Origin: Mesorhizobium carmichaelinearum
GTDB lineage: Bacteria; Pseudomonadota; Alphaproteobacteria; Rhizobiales; Rhizobiaceae
Reading direction: 5' to 3'
Length of the DNA: 64,000 nt
NCBI RefSeq assembly: GCF_900199455.1
Contig: NZ_FZQR01000019.1
Coordinates: 43,998 to 107,997 of the forward strand
Shown here: positions 42,151 to 51,153 of the stretch, one piece after another
Numbering within the stretch: position 1 is the first letter of the stretch
Layout of the letters: the number at the start of each line of letters is the position of its first letter
Translations under genes and position numbers: made by a program
Notes under the pieces: model-generated
Database searches by the model: none
Told to the model about the DNA's origin: nothing
Seen by the model: the letters and a program-made list of their open reading frames with translations, nothing else

Positions 42151-43482
42151 ATGCAAGACACAATCAAACTCGACCGCGCGCTCGGACTCTGGTCCGTCGT
42201 GCTCTTCGGCCTGGCCTATATGACGCCGATGATCGTCTTCGGCACCTTTGGCGCGCTGGCCGCGGCAAGCCAGGGCACCACCGCCATGGCCTATCTCGTG
42301 GCGGCCGCAGCCATCCTGCTCACCGCCATCAGCTACGGCGTCATGGCGCGCGTCTATCCCGTTGCCGGCTCGGCCTATACCTATGCCCGCCGCTCGATCA
42401 GCCCCAGCATCGGCTTCCTCGTCGGGTGGGCGGTGCTGCTCGACTATTTCTTCCTGCCGATGGTGATCTGGCTGATCGGTGCCGCCTATCTCGCCTCGGC
42501 CTTCCCCGCGGTTCCGACCTGGGTGTGGATCGTCGGCTTCATCGCGGTGACGACCGTGGTCAACGTCGTCGGCATCGCCTTCGCCAACCGCGTCAACTTC
42601 ATCCTGATGCTGGTGCAGCTCGGCGTGCTCGTCGCCTTCCTGGTCCTCGCCGCCCGCTATGTGGTGGCGCTGAACGGCCCCGGCGGCCTGGTCTCGGTCA
42701 CGCCCTTCTTCAAGAGCGGCGTGCCGTTCTCGGCCTCGGTGGCGGGTGCTGCCATCGCCGCCTACTCCTTCCTCGGCTTCGACGCCGTGTCGACGCTGAC
42801 CGAGGAGACCAGGGATGCGCGCCGCACCATGCCGAAGGCGATCCTGATCATCGCGCTGGCCGGCGGCGTGATCTTCATCGCCTCGGCCTACATCACGCAG
42901 CTGGCCCATCCCGGCATGGACTTCGTCTCGGTCGATGCCGCCGCCACCGAAATCGCCAAGGCGATCGGCGGCGACCTGTTCGTCACCATCTTCCTGGCGA
43001 CGCTGGTCGTGGCGCAGTTCACCTCCGGCCTTGCCGCGCAGGCGAGCGTCGGCCGGCTGCTCTACGCCATGGGGCGCGACACGGTGCTGCCGGTCTCCTT
43101 CTTCGGCAATCTGCATCCGAAATGGCACACGCCGATCCTCAATTTGATCCTGGTCGGAGTGGTCGGCCTGGCGGCGCTGACGATGGACGTCACCACCTCG
43201 ACCTCCTTCATCAATTTCGGCGCCTTCCTCGCCTTCACCGCCGTCAACGTCTCGGTGATCGCGCTCTACCTCAAGCGCGACCAGCAGGTGCGTCCGCTCG
43301 GCGTGCTGATCGGCCTGATCGTCCCCGCGCTCGCCGCGGTCTGCGACCTCTTCCTGCTGTGGAATCTCGACGAGAACGCCAAGGTGCTCGGCCTGGTCTG
43401 GCTGGCGGTCGGCATCGTCTATCTCGCCTACCTCACGAGCTTCTCCCAGGTCGCGCCGCCGGAGATGGATTTCGCCGAATAG
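42151..43482 (+). CDS. APC superfamily amino acid/polyamine permease
   Basis: A 443-aa transporter with twelve predicted membrane segments. The N-terminal LGLWSVVLFGLAYMTPMIVFG pattern, the GSAYTYARRSI segment, and the SFLGFDAVSTLTEETRD region with its conserved Glu are characteristic of APC amino acid permeases. It imports amino acids or amines by proton symport. ATG 42151 follows GGAGG at 7 nt; the upstream open reading has no coding character. Downstream amidase and LuxR genes could be functionally linked but are in different transcripts. Confidence 0.9.
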   Translation: MQDTIKLDRALGLWSVVLFGLAYMTPMIVFGTFGALAAASQGTTAMAYLVAAAAILLTAISYGVMARVYPVAGSAYTYARRSISPSIGFLVGWAVLLDYFFLPMVIWLIGAAYLASAFPAVPTWVWIVGFIAVTTVVNVVGIAFANRVNFILMLVQLGVLVAFLVLAARYVVALNGPGGLVSVTPFFKSGVPFSASVAGAAIAAYSFLGFDAVSTLTEETRDARRTMPKAILIIALAGGVIFIASAYITQLAHPGMDFVSVDAAATEIAKAIGGDLFVTIFLATLVVAQFTSGLAAQASVGRLLYAMGRDTVLPVSFFGNLHPKWHTPILNLILVGVVGLAALTMDVTTSTSFINFGAFLAFTAVNVSVIALYLKRDQQVRPLGVLIGLIVPALAAVCDLFLLWNLDENAKVLGLVWLAVGIVYLAYLTSFSQVAPPEMDFAE

Positions 43483-43536
43483 AAACGCTGGCGGCGGCCT
43501 TCTCACATCGGTGCAGGCCGCCGCTTCATCTCGTTG

Positions 43537-43782
43537 TTAGGAATCGGAAAACCCGGCATCCCGTTTGGCCAATTCCACTTGATAAACACTTCGCGGATGC
43601 CGTCTGCTTCGCCATATCTGGAGAGATACGATCAAGGCAACATAGCCCAATAGGGCAAGCACGCTCCACAGAACGCCGAGATTGCTCATGACGGCAGCTA
43701 GAAGAAGCACCGAGGCAACCACAGCCACGGCGTAATAAACGACAGAGGCCCAGACATATCGTTCCATCTGCGAGCTACTCAT
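43537..43782 (-). CDS. Small two-pass membrane protein
   Basis: An 81-aa protein with two membrane segments (VWASVVYYAVAVVASVLLLA and LGVLWSVLALLGYVALIVSL) and a basic, polar C-terminal tail (RSRRHPRSVYQVELAKRD). Probably an inner-membrane accessory protein. No family recognised. It is convergent with the APC permease. Confidence 0.6.
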   Translation of the reverse strand: MSSSQMERYVWASVVYYAVAVVASVLLLAAVMSNLGVLWSVLALLGYVALIVSLQIWRSRRHPRSVYQVELAKRDAGFSDS

Positions 43783-43889
43783 CGGTCACTCCTGGCACGA
43801 AAGTGAATTCATAACTCACCGATGCCGAGCAATTGGTGTCGAGAGTGTGTTCACAAAGCTGGCGGCGGCCATCTGATTGGATTTTGCGC

Positions 43890-44666
43890 CTAGGCAAGAA
43901 ACAGCCGGAACAGTTCCGCCTGGCTGGATATAGCGAGCTTCGAATAGATTTGCCGGCGGTGAACCTTGACCGTGTTGGGCGACAGCGACAGGACGGCGGC
44001 GAGCGAGAGGTTGGAATGGCCTTTGAGGATCAGCGTGACGATCTCGAGCTCGCGGCGGGTCAGCAGCGGATGCTCGATCCGCGCCGCCGGAGCCGCGTTC
44101 TTGATGTCGAGCGAGAGGCCCGGAGCATGAAACCAGTGCCGGGCCGCGAGCGCGCAGACGATGGGAGCGGCGGATCTCAGCCCCTCCAGCTCATCCCCGG
44201 CGAACAGCGGTGCCGCACCGGTCCGCGACAGCGACAGCACGCCGGCAAAGCCGTTCTCCAGCTTCAGCACGAAACCGATCTCGTCGCCGATCTCGGTCGT
44301 CGCATAGTGCCGCCGATAATATTCGGTGTGCGCGAAATCATCGGGCGCCAGCTCCCGCATGACGATCATGCGCTCGGCGCCATCGCCGCGAACCGCATCG
44401 TAGAACGGATCCAGCACATAGGCGCCGGCGAGATAACGGTCGACGATGATCGAACGCTCGGCGACGATCTTCTCATTGTAGAGGTCGAAGGCGCGACCGG
44501 CAGGCGAATAGAGAAAACCGTTCATCATCTGGAAGGGCGTCAGCAGCCGCAGTGCAGCCGCCAGCGCATCGGCAAATCCGCGCGAGCCGATCGCGGCCGC
44601 CGCGGCACCAAGGCCGGCATTCCAGGCATCGAAGGACGGATGCGAGCCTTTGTCGGCGGATTTCAT
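43890..44666 (-). CDS. LuxR family transcriptional regulator
   Basis: A 258-aa regulator. The C-terminal 60 residues are a LuxR helix-turn-helix (LLTRRELEIVTLILKGHSN, then LSPNTVKVHRRQIYSKLAI). The N-terminal 190 residues form an unassigned sensor region without the autoinducer-binding signature, so it is not a quorum-sensing receptor by eye. An ATG at 44684 is also possible. Divergent from the amidase gene, its most likely target. Confidence 0.85.
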   Translation of the reverse strand: MKSADKGSHPSFDAWNAGLGAAAAAIGSRGFADALAAALRLLTPFQMMNGFLYSPAGRAFDLYNEKIVAERSIIVDRYLAGAYVLDPFYDAVRGDGAERMIVMRELAPDDFAHTEYYRRHYATTEIGDEIGFVLKLENGFAGVLSLSRTGAAPLFAGDELEGLRSAAPIVCALAARHWFHAPGLSLDIKNAAPAARIEHPLLTRRELEIVTLILKGHSNLSLAAVLSLSPNTVKVHRRQIYSKLAISSQAELFRLFLA

Positions 44667-44806
44667 CGAAATGGCGGGCCTCATGCTTGCGGCGCTGGCG
44701 AGATTGCACAGGTACGCGTCGCCAGTACAAGCATCTATCGCCCATCACAGGCGCCTGCCGGAAGCGAAAGGCGCGCCGCATGACAGCCATTGAGGAGATT
44801 GGACCC

Positions 44807-46240
44807 ATGACCCATCCGCTGGATCTGACCGCCAACGCGATCGCCGATGGCATCCGCTCGGGCGCCTTCAGCGCCGAGACCGCGGTGGGCGAATCCATCC
44901 GCCGCGCCAAGGCCGTCGGCGAGAGGCTCAACGCCTTCGCCGTCATCCGCGAGGAGCAGGCGCTGGAGGCCGCCCGGCTGGCCGACCGCGCCGTGGCGCG
45001 CGGCGAGGCCACCGGGCCGCTGCACGGCGTGCCGTTCGCGGCCAAGGACCTGACGCCGACAGCAGGCGATTTGACGACGCTGGGCTCCTGGACGAAGGGA
45101 GATTGGGTGCCCGAGGAGACAGCGCTGTGCATCCGCCGCCTGCAAGCGGCCGGCGCGATCCTGATCGGCAAGACGACGACGCCGGAATTTGCCTTTTCCT
45201 CCTTCACCAACAGTCCGCGCTGGGGCGTGACGCGCAATCCGTGGAACCCGGAGCGCACCAGCGGCGGCTCCTCCGGCGGTGCGGGCGTGGCGGTGGCGAC
45301 CGGCGTCGTGCCCTTCGCCGAGGGCACGGATATGGGCGGTTCAGTGCGCATTCCCGCCGCCTTCTGCGGCGTCGTCGGGCTGAAGCCAAGCCTCGGCCGC
45401 ATCCCGATGACCATCCTGCCCAGCGTGTTCGACAACATCTCGCATTTCGGGCCGCTGGCACGCAGCGTCACCGATGCCGTCGCCTTCATGCAGGCGACAG
45501 CGGGCGGCAGCGACGAGGACATCGCTTCGCTGCCAATCGGTTTTGACGGTGCGGCCGCGCGGATGGGCAGTCTCGCAGGCAAGCGCTTCGCGCTGTCGCT
45601 CGACCTCGGCTACTACCAAATCCAGCCGCGGGTCGAAGCCGTCATCCGGCAAGCCGTCGCCGAGATGCGGCGCGCCGGCGCCATCGTCGACGAGGTGCCG
45701 ATGGACTGGACGCGCGCCGTCAACGACGAGTGGTTCGATCTCTGGTGCGTCTTCATGTCGGCCTTCTTCGGCGACGAGCTTGCCGGTCATCGCCACCACA
45801 TGGACCCATCGGTGGTCTCGATGATCGAACGCGGGCTGGCGATGAACGCCACCGCCTACAAGCGGGTCGAGCTGCTGCGGACTTCAATGTGGAAGGACAT
45901 GGCGAGGCTTTTCGAGCGCTATGACGCGCTGCTGTGCCCGACCTGCGCCATCACCGCGCCGCCGGTGGCCGAGACCGACGACGACTATGTCGCGACGCTG
46001 CCCGACGGCCGCTTCAAGGGCCTGGACCTGACCTGCCCTTTCAACATGCTGCCGCAACTGCCGGCGCTGTCGCTGCCCGCCGGGTTCGCGTCGGACGGGT
46101 TGCCGGTCGGCCTGCAGATCGTCGGCAAACGCTTTGCGGATGAGCAGGTGCTGTCGATGGCGGCGGCGGTGGAGGCGCTGCTGGCGGTCGCTGGCCTCAA
46201 TGCGACTTCACTTGGCTTCGGTGAGCGACAAGCCGTCTGA
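44807..46240 (+). CDS. Amidase (amidase signature family)
   Basis: A 477-aa amidase. The catalytic triad is readable: Lys80 (PFAAKDLT), cis-Ser155 (TSGGSSGGAG) and nucleophile Ser179 (GTDMGGSVRIPA). The PLHGVPFAAKD start and the C-terminal GLPVGLQIVGKRFADEQVL are standard. It hydrolyses amides to acids and ammonia or amines; substrate undetermined. ATG 44807 has GAGGAG at 9 nt, better than ATG 44780. Possibly controlled by the divergent LuxR. Confidence 0.9.
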   Translation: MTHPLDLTANAIADGIRSGAFSAETAVGESIRRAKAVGERLNAFAVIREEQALEAARLADRAVARGEATGPLHGVPFAAKDLTPTAGDLTTLGSWTKGDWVPEETALCIRRLQAAGAILIGKTTTPEFAFSSFTNSPRWGVTRNPWNPERTSGGSSGGAGVAVATGVVPFAEGTDMGGSVRIPAAFCGVVGLKPSLGRIPMTILPSVFDNISHFGPLARSVTDAVAFMQATAGGSDEDIASLPIGFDGAAARMGSLAGKRFALSLDLGYYQIQPRVEAVIRQAVAEMRRAGAIVDEVPMDWTRAVNDEWFDLWCVFMSAFFGDELAGHRHHMDPSVVSMIERGLAMNATAYKRVELLRTSMWKDMARLFERYDALLCPTCAITAPPVAETDDDYVATLPDGRFKGLDLTCPFNMLPQLPALSLPAGFASDGLPVGLQIVGKRFADEQVLSMAAAVEALLAVAGLNATSLGFGERQAV

Positions 46241-46284
46241 CGACACGATCCGGTCCGGATCACTTCGCTACCCCGCTATCGGCG

Positions 46285-46327
46285 GCTGCGATCGCTCAGT
46301 GATAGAGCACTCCCTTGGTAAGGGAGT
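46285..46327 (+). pseudogene. 5' remnant of tRNA-Thr(GGU)
   Basis: The D-arm GCTCAGTGATAGAGC (46294-46308) and the anticodon arm ACTCCC-TTGGTAA-GGGAGT (46309-46327, anticodon GGT at 46317-46319) are intact. The preceding 9 nt partly match a rhizobial tRNA-Thr acceptor stem. The T-arm, the 3' acceptor strand and CCA do not follow: beyond 46330 the sequence no longer folds. It is therefore a truncated tRNA gene, 45 nt after the amidase stop. Confidence 0.6.
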
Positions 46328-46421
46328 GGTCCGCTCGGGGCAATCACATAGGGTCGCGCCGGGAGCGCCATATGCGATTGGCTCCGCCCACGGCAACCCC
46401 CAACAGGTCGCCACCCTTCCC

Positions 46422-47606
46422 TCACCCGAACCGCGCCGCCGTCCAAGCCCCACCGGCCGCATTCGACTCCACCGCCGCGGCAACGAACTTCACGCCACGC
46501 GCGCCATCCACAACATCCGGCACCTGCGCCGCGCGCGCCGGATCGACCATGCCACCAGAGCGATGCGCGCGAATAATGTCGGCGGCGTCGCGGTAGAAAT
46601 TGGCGAAGGCCTCGATATAGCCTTCCGGGTGCGCCGCCGGCATGCGCGACACGCGTCGGCTTTCGGCGGTCGAGCCATGGCCGCCGCGCACCAGCGTGCG
46701 GGTTTCCTCGCCATATCGGGAGAAGCGCAGTTCCTCCGCCCGCCCGCCCGACCATTCGAGGCCGGCCTTGTCGCCATAGATGCGCACGGAGAGATCATTG
46801 TAGTGGCCGGGCGAGGTCTGGCTGGCCAGGATCGTGCCGCGCGCGCCATCGGTCCAGCGCACCATCACATGCGCATTATCGTCGAGCCGGCGTCCCGGCA
46901 CGGCGGTGAACAGATCCGCCGACACCGCCTCGGCCTCGCAGCCCGAAATATAGCTCGCCAGATTGAAGGCATGCACGCCGATATCGGCCAGCACCGCCGA
47001 CTGCCCTGCCCGCGCCGGATCGGTGCGCCATTCCGCCTGCTTCTGGCCCTCGGCGTCGATCGGCTTGGTCAGCCAGTCCTGGATATAAGCGCCATGCACC
47101 GAGACGATCCGGCCAAGCTCACCCGCCGCCACCATTTCGCGCGCCTGGCGGACCATGGCGTAGCCGGTGTTGTTCAGCGTAACGACAAAGCGGCGTTTTT
47201 TGGCTCGCGCCAGCGCCACCAGCGCCTCGGCGTCGCCAAGCGTCGTCGACAGCGGCTTGTCGCAGATCACGTCGATGCCGGCCTCAAGGAAGGCGGTGGC
47301 GATCGGTGCGTGCAGATGGTTGGGCGTGACGATGACCACCGCCTCGATGCCATCAGGCCGCGCGGCTTCGGCCAGCGCCATGGCATGGTAATCGGCATAG
47401 CTGCGCTCGGGCGCGATGCCGATCTCGGCGGCCGAGGCGGCGGCATTCTCCGGATCGGACGACAGCGCACCGGCGACCAGCACGATCTGGTCGTCAAGGC
47501 GCATGGCGAGGCGATGCACGGCGCCGATGAAGGCATTGCGGCCGCCGCCGACCATGCCAACCCTCAGGCGCTTGCCCGCCGACCCGTCCAATGTTGCGTA
47601 GACCAT
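46422..47606 (-). CDS. Gfo/Idh/MocA family oxidoreductase
   Basis: A 394-aa NAD(P)-dependent sugar oxidoreductase. The Rossmann motif VGMVGGGRNAFIG is near residue 16. VVIVTPNHLHAPIA and the catalytic CDKPLS Lys region follow, and a C-terminal alpha/beta domain reads NDLSVRIYGDKAGLEW. It probably oxidises a polyol or keto-sugar. GGAGGAG precedes ATG 47606. Divergent from the MurR/RpiR regulator with a candidate operator between, it is part of the polyol regulon. Confidence 0.88.
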   Translation of the reverse strand: MVYATLDGSAGKRLRVGMVGGGRNAFIGAVHRLAMRLDDQIVLVAGALSSDPENAAASAAEIGIAPERSYADYHAMALAEAARPDGIEAVVIVTPNHLHAPIATAFLEAGIDVICDKPLSTTLGDAEALVALARAKKRRFVVTLNNTGYAMVRQAREMVAAGELGRIVSVHGAYIQDWLTKPIDAEGQKQAEWRTDPARAGQSAVLADIGVHAFNLASYISGCEAEAVSADLFTAVPGRRLDDNAHVMVRWTDGARGTILASQTSPGHYNDLSVRIYGDKAGLEWSGGRAEELRFSRYGEETRTLVRGGHGSTAESRRVSRMPAAHPEGYIEAFANFYRDAADIIRAHRSGGMVDPARAAQVPDVVDGARGVKFVAAAVESNAAGGAWTAARFG

Positions 47607-47666
47607 GTTTTCTCCTCCAAGCCGATCATTGGCGACGCGCCAAGCCTCAAGCTCGGCTATCACTTT

Positions 47667-47680
47667 CGAACACAATTTCC
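47667..47680. promoter_or_regulatory. Candidate MurR/RpiR (IolR-like) operator, site 1
   Basis: CGAA-N6-TTCC, one mismatch from the GGAA-N6-TTCC motif reported for IolR of Sinorhizobium meliloti. It lies in the divergent region between the Gfo/Idh gene and the MurR/RpiR gene. A second TTCC follows at 47684-47687. Confidence 0.5.
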
Positions 47681-47724
47681 AATTTCCATATTGTAATACG
47701 ATTGTGCCGCGCTAGCCTGAGATC

Positions 47725-48618
47725 ATGAGTGGGGCGGGCAAATCTTCGGGACGATCTCTCAGCGACGAGGCGGCGACGCGCAAGCGCGGGCGCTCGCTTG
47801 CCGCGTTGGGCTATATCCAGCCGCAGACCTATGAGGAGCTGCGCGCCGTGCTATCCTCCGGCACCGTGCATTTCCCCAAGCGGCTGCGCCAGGTGGCGAT
47901 CTTTATGTGGCAGCATCCGAGCGATGTCGCGCTCGGCACCATCGCCCAGGTGGCCGCGCAGGCCGGCGTGCAGCCTTCGACGCTGGTGCGCTTTGCCCAG
48001 ATCTTCGGCTATTCCGGCTTTTCCGATTTCCAGGGGCTGTTCAAGGAGCACGTCAAGGGCTCCTGGCCCGAAGCGCGTGGCGAGCCGCGCACCGAGGCCG
48101 AGCCCAATGCCGCCATGCATTTCCTGCATGGCATGGTCGGCGCTTCGCAGGCCTCGCTCGGCCGCATCGAGGCGGGCTTCGACGTCGAGCGTTTCGAGAC
48201 GATGGTGACGCTGCTGGCGGCGGCCGACCTGATCTATGTCATCGGCTCAAAGCGCGCCTTCCCGGTCACCGCCTATCTGTCGCTGACGCTGTCGCAGCAA
48301 GGCGTGCGCAACGTGCTGGTCGACAATGTCGGCTCCTCCGCACTCGACCAGGTCGGCTGCATCGGCGGCCGAGATGCCGTGCTGGCCGTCTCCTTCAGCC
48401 CCTACAATTCGATCACGCCCGACCTCGTCGCCGTGGCGCATGAGCGCAAGGCCCGCATCGTCACCATCACCGACAGCACCTTCAGCCCGCTGATCCCTTT
48501 GTCAGACAGCTGGCTGGAGGTGGTGGAGTCCGACTTCGCCGGCTTCCGCTCGCTGGCGGCGTCGCTGGCGGTCGGCATGGCGCTGGTCCAAGGCGTCGCG
48601 GCACGGCGTGGCACATAA
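47725..48618 (+). CDS. MurR/RpiR family transcriptional regulator
   Basis: A 297-aa regulator. The N-terminal RpiR helix-turn-helix (HFPKRLRQVAIFMWQHPSDVALGTIAQVAAQAGVQPSTLVRFAQIFGYSGFSDFQ, broken here only for reference as residues 49-103) is followed by a SIS sugar-phosphate isomerase-like domain (140-290; LIYVIGSKRAFPV, VSFSPYNSITPDLV). The SIS domain would sense a phosphorylated sugar or inositol intermediate. It sits between the divergent oxidoreductase and the catabolic/transport operon, each preceded by a GGAA-N6-TTCC-type site. Confidence 0.9.
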   Translation: MSGAGKSSGRSLSDEAATRKRGRSLAALGYIQPQTYEELRAVLSSGTVHFPKRLRQVAIFMWQHPSDVALGTIAQVAAQAGVQPSTLVRFAQIFGYSGFSDFQGLFKEHVKGSWPEARGEPRTEAEPNAAMHFLHGMVGASQASLGRIEAGFDVERFETMVTLLAAADLIYVIGSKRAFPVTAYLSLTLSQQGVRNVLVDNVGSSALDQVGCIGGRDAVLAVSFSPYNSITPDLVAVAHERKARIVTITDSTFSPLIPLSDSWLEVVESDFAGFRSLAASLAVGMALVQGVAARRGT

Positions 48619-48644
48619 GGTGATGCTGGCACAATTGACTATCG

Positions 48645-48658
48645 GGAATTGCCGTTCC
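48645..48658. promoter_or_regulatory. Candidate MurR/RpiR (IolR-like) operator, site 2
   Basis: GGAA-N6-TTCC, an exact match to the IolR palindrome of S. meliloti. It lies 39-52 nt upstream of the SDR gene that starts the catabolic operon. The following TTCCATATTTTG resembles the element at site 1 (TTCCATATTG). Confidence 0.6.
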
Positions 48659-48696
48659 ATATTTTGAAAAATAGAAACTTTGTTCCGGGAGGAGGA

Positions 48697-49479
48697 ATGG
48701 AGCTTCATCTGCAAGGCAAGGTCGTGCTGGTCACCGGCGCGACGCAAGGCATCGGTCGCGCGATCGCCGAGACGCTGGCGCGGGCCGGCGCCGGCGGGCT
48801 GCTGATCACCGGACGCGATGGCAAACGCGGCGACGCAGTGGCGGCGGAACTGTCAGCCATCGGCACTCCGACCATCTTCGTCGCCGCCGACCTTGGAGAC
48901 CCGCAAACCCCTGCCCTTCTGGCGCAAGCCTGCATCGAGCGCTTCGGCCGCATCGACGGCCTCGTCAACGCCGCCGGCCTGACCGACCGCGCCTCCTTCC
49001 TCGATGCCGATCTCGACGACTGGGCCTCGCTGTTCGCCGTCAATGCGCGCGCGCCGTTCTTCCTGATGCAGGCTGCCATCGCCGACATGAGGAAGCGCGG
49101 GGAGCCCGGCGCCATCGTCAACATCCTGTCGATCAACGCCCATTGCGGCTCGCCTGAGCTTGCCGTCTATTCCGCCACCAAGGGCGCGCTGGCGACGCTG
49201 ACCAAGAACGCCGCCAACGCCCACCGCTTCGACCGCATCCGCGTCAACGGCATCAATGTCGGCTGGACCGACACGCCGGCCGAACGCGTCATGCAGTCCG
49301 AGACATTGGGCCACGGCCCGGGCTGGCTCGACGCCGCCAATGCCGCGCAGGCTTTCGGCAGGTTGCTCAAACCAGACGACATCGCCAACCTTGCCGTCTT
49401 CCTGCTTTCCGACGCGGCCGGCCCGATGACCGGCGCCGTGATCGACCAGGAGCAGTCGGTGATCGGGGCGAACCGGTGA
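48697..49479 (+). CDS. SDR family oxidoreductase
   Basis: A 260-aa short-chain dehydrogenase. The cofactor motif TGATQGIG, the NAAG motif, Ser in LSINAHCG and the catalytic YSATK are all present. The NGINVGWTDTPAE segment is typical of sugar/polyol SDRs. A GGAGGAGGA ribosome site precedes ATG 48697. It overlaps the mannitol dehydrogenase gene by GTGA. First gene of the catabolic operon. Confidence 0.92.
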   Translation: MELHLQGKVVLVTGATQGIGRAIAETLARAGAGGLLITGRDGKRGDAVAAELSAIGTPTIFVAADLGDPQTPALLAQACIERFGRIDGLVNAAGLTDRASFLDADLDDWASLFAVNARAPFFLMQAAIADMRKRGEPGAIVNILSINAHCGSPELAVYSATKGALATLTKNAANAHRFDRIRVNGINVGWTDTPAERVMQSETLGHGPGWLDAANAAQAFGRLLKPDDIANLAVFLLSDAAGPMTGAVIDQEQSVIGANR

Positions 49480-51020
49480 ACGCGGCTTCGGCATCGTCAG
49501 AAACACTCGGGCCAGACCTGCTGGACCGGCTTCCAGCCGCTGTCCAAACACCTGGATATGACCGGAAAACCCTCGCACCCGGCATGGCGCATCTCGGCGT
49601 CGGCGCCTTCCACCGCTGCCACCAGGCCGAATACACCGACGATCTGCTCGCGCTCCAGTTTGACCGCTGGGGCGTTGTCGGCATCAACATCCGCCCGCCT
49701 CACCTCGCCGAAACGCTCGGCCGGCAGAGCGGGCTCTATACAAGGCTGATCCGCGAAAACAGCCACATCGAAGCCCGCGTCATCGGCAGCATTGTCCGCG
49801 TGGTGGACAGCCAGGACAGCGCCGCGCCGGCGCTCGGCGTACTCTCCTCATCCGACATCGAACTGGTGACGATGACGGTGACCGAGAAAGGCTATTGCCA
49901 CATCCCGTCGAGCGGCGCGCTCGATTTCGACCATCCCGACATCGTCCACGACCTCGCCAACCCTCATACACCGCGTAGCGTGCCCGGCATTCTCGCGCGG
50001 GTGCTGGAGTTGCGCCGGGCCACGCATGGCCGGTCGATGACACTGCTCTCCTGCGACAACATCCCGACCAACGGCGTCATCCTGGAAACTGTCGTGCGGA
50101 GCTTTGCCGAACGGCGCGGCAATGGTCTTGCCGACTGGATATCAGCCAACGCCGCCTTCCCTTCGACCATGGTCGACCGCATCGCACCGGCGGTGACGCA
50201 GAATGACCTCGACAGCGTCGAGCAGTGGTTCGGCTACCGCGATGGCGCCGTCGCCGTCTGCGAACCGTTCCGGCAGTGGGTGATCGAGCAGAAATTCGCC
50301 GGCCGCATGCCGCGCTGGGATCTGGTCGGCGCCACTTTCGTCGACGACGTCACGCCGTTCGAGCATCTCAAGATGCGGGTGCTGAACGGCGTGCAGACGA
50401 CGCTCGCCACGCTCGGCGTGTTGGCCGGGCTTGAGCACACTTTCGATGCCATCGCCGACCCGCTGCTGTCGGCCTTCATCAGGCGCATGCTGGTCGAGGA
50501 AACGCTGCCGACGCTGATGCCGGTGCCCGGTGTCCTGCCTCTCGCCTATGTCGAGCAAAGCCTCGGCCGCTTGAAGAACACGGCGATCCGCCACCGCAAC
50601 CACCAGATTGCCACCGACGGTTCGCAGAAGATCGTCCAGCGCCTGCTCAACCCGATCCGCGACCGCCTCGCCATGGGCCAGAGCATCGGCCTGCTCTCGG
50701 TGCCGGTCGCCGGCTGGATGGCCTATCTCGTCCTTGCCTCGGACCGCTTCGGCAAGCGCTGGCCGGTCTCCGATCCCTATGCCGGCAAGGTCGCCGAGAT
50801 CGCCGACGAAACCGGGCGCGATGCTGAAGCGCTTGCCGCCCGCATCCTCGCCATCGACACGATTTTCGATCCCGGTCTCGCCGCGAACCCTACGTTTCGC
50901 GCGGCCGTCACATTGGCACTGGGCGAATTGCTTTCGGACGATCCGATGGCGGCTGTCCGGCATAGTCTTGAACAAGATGAGATCGCAAGGTTGAAACGAT
51001 CCAAACAATCGGCATTATGA
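49476..51020 (+). CDS. Mannitol dehydrogenase family protein (fructuronate reductase-like)
   Basis: A 514-aa long-chain polyol dehydrogenase. Signature HLGVGAFHRCHQAEY, the substrate-binding LKMRVLNGVQTTLATLG with catalytic Lys, and ATFVDDVTPFE match the mannitol dehydrogenase / UxuB family. It interconverts polyols and ketoses (mannitol-fructose, mannonate-fructuronate and relatives) with NAD(P). GTG start, coupled to the SDR by a 4-nt overlap. Which polyol is used cannot be read from the sequence. Confidence 0.9.
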   Translation: MNAASASSETLGPDLLDRLPAAVQTPGYDRKTLAPGMAHLGVGAFHRCHQAEYTDDLLALQFDRWGVVGINIRPPHLAETLGRQSGLYTRLIRENSHIEARVIGSIVRVVDSQDSAAPALGVLSSSDIELVTMTVTEKGYCHIPSSGALDFDHPDIVHDLANPHTPRSVPGILARVLELRRATHGRSMTLLSCDNIPTNGVILETVVRSFAERRGNGLADWISANAAFPSTMVDRIAPAVTQNDLDSVEQWFGYRDGAVAVCEPFRQWVIEQKFAGRMPRWDLVGATFVDDVTPFEHLKMRVLNGVQTTLATLGVLAGLEHTFDAIADPLLSAFIRRMLVEETLPTLMPVPGVLPLAYVEQSLGRLKNTAIRHRNHQIATDGSQKIVQRLLNPIRDRLAMGQSIGLLSVPVAGWMAYLVLASDRFGKRWPVSDPYAGKVAEIADETGRDAEALAARILAIDTIFDPGLAANPTFRAAVTLALGELLSDDPMAAVRHSLEQDEIARLKRSKQSAL

Positions 51021-51045
51021 ACATGGCCGTGAAGACACGACAGAA

Positions 51046-51142
51046 GCAATTCCAGGAAAAGTGTGAAACGGTTTTCCGTCCGGAATTGCGCGAAAACAAA
51101 GGGAGAGCTCTTCAGCGTTTCCGTGAAACGATGAAGAGCTCT
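51046..51142. repeat. Modular palindromic intergenic repeat, copy B
   Basis: Module 2 (GCAATTCC at 51046-51053 to GGAATTGC at 51082-51089) followed by module 1, a 39-bp palindrome (51104-51142) with arms AGAGCTCTTC and GAAGAGCTCT around CGTTTC-CGT-GAAACG. Relative to copy A, the module 2 unit lies in the opposite orientation. It fills the gap between the dehydrogenase and isomerase genes, ending 11 nt before the latter's start. Confidence 0.8.
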
Positions 51143-51153
51143 GGGGAGGCGCT

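Noticed and set aside
42028..43506. 492-aa open frame opposite the APC permease
   Set aside because: Composition is Asp/Glu/Arg/His-rich, as expected when a hydrophobic gene is read on the other strand; no domain is visible.
46134..47696. 520-aa open frame opposite the Gfo/Idh gene
   Set aside because: The Gfo/Idh gene has intact cofactor and catalytic motifs; this reading has no domain and covers the tRNA remnant.
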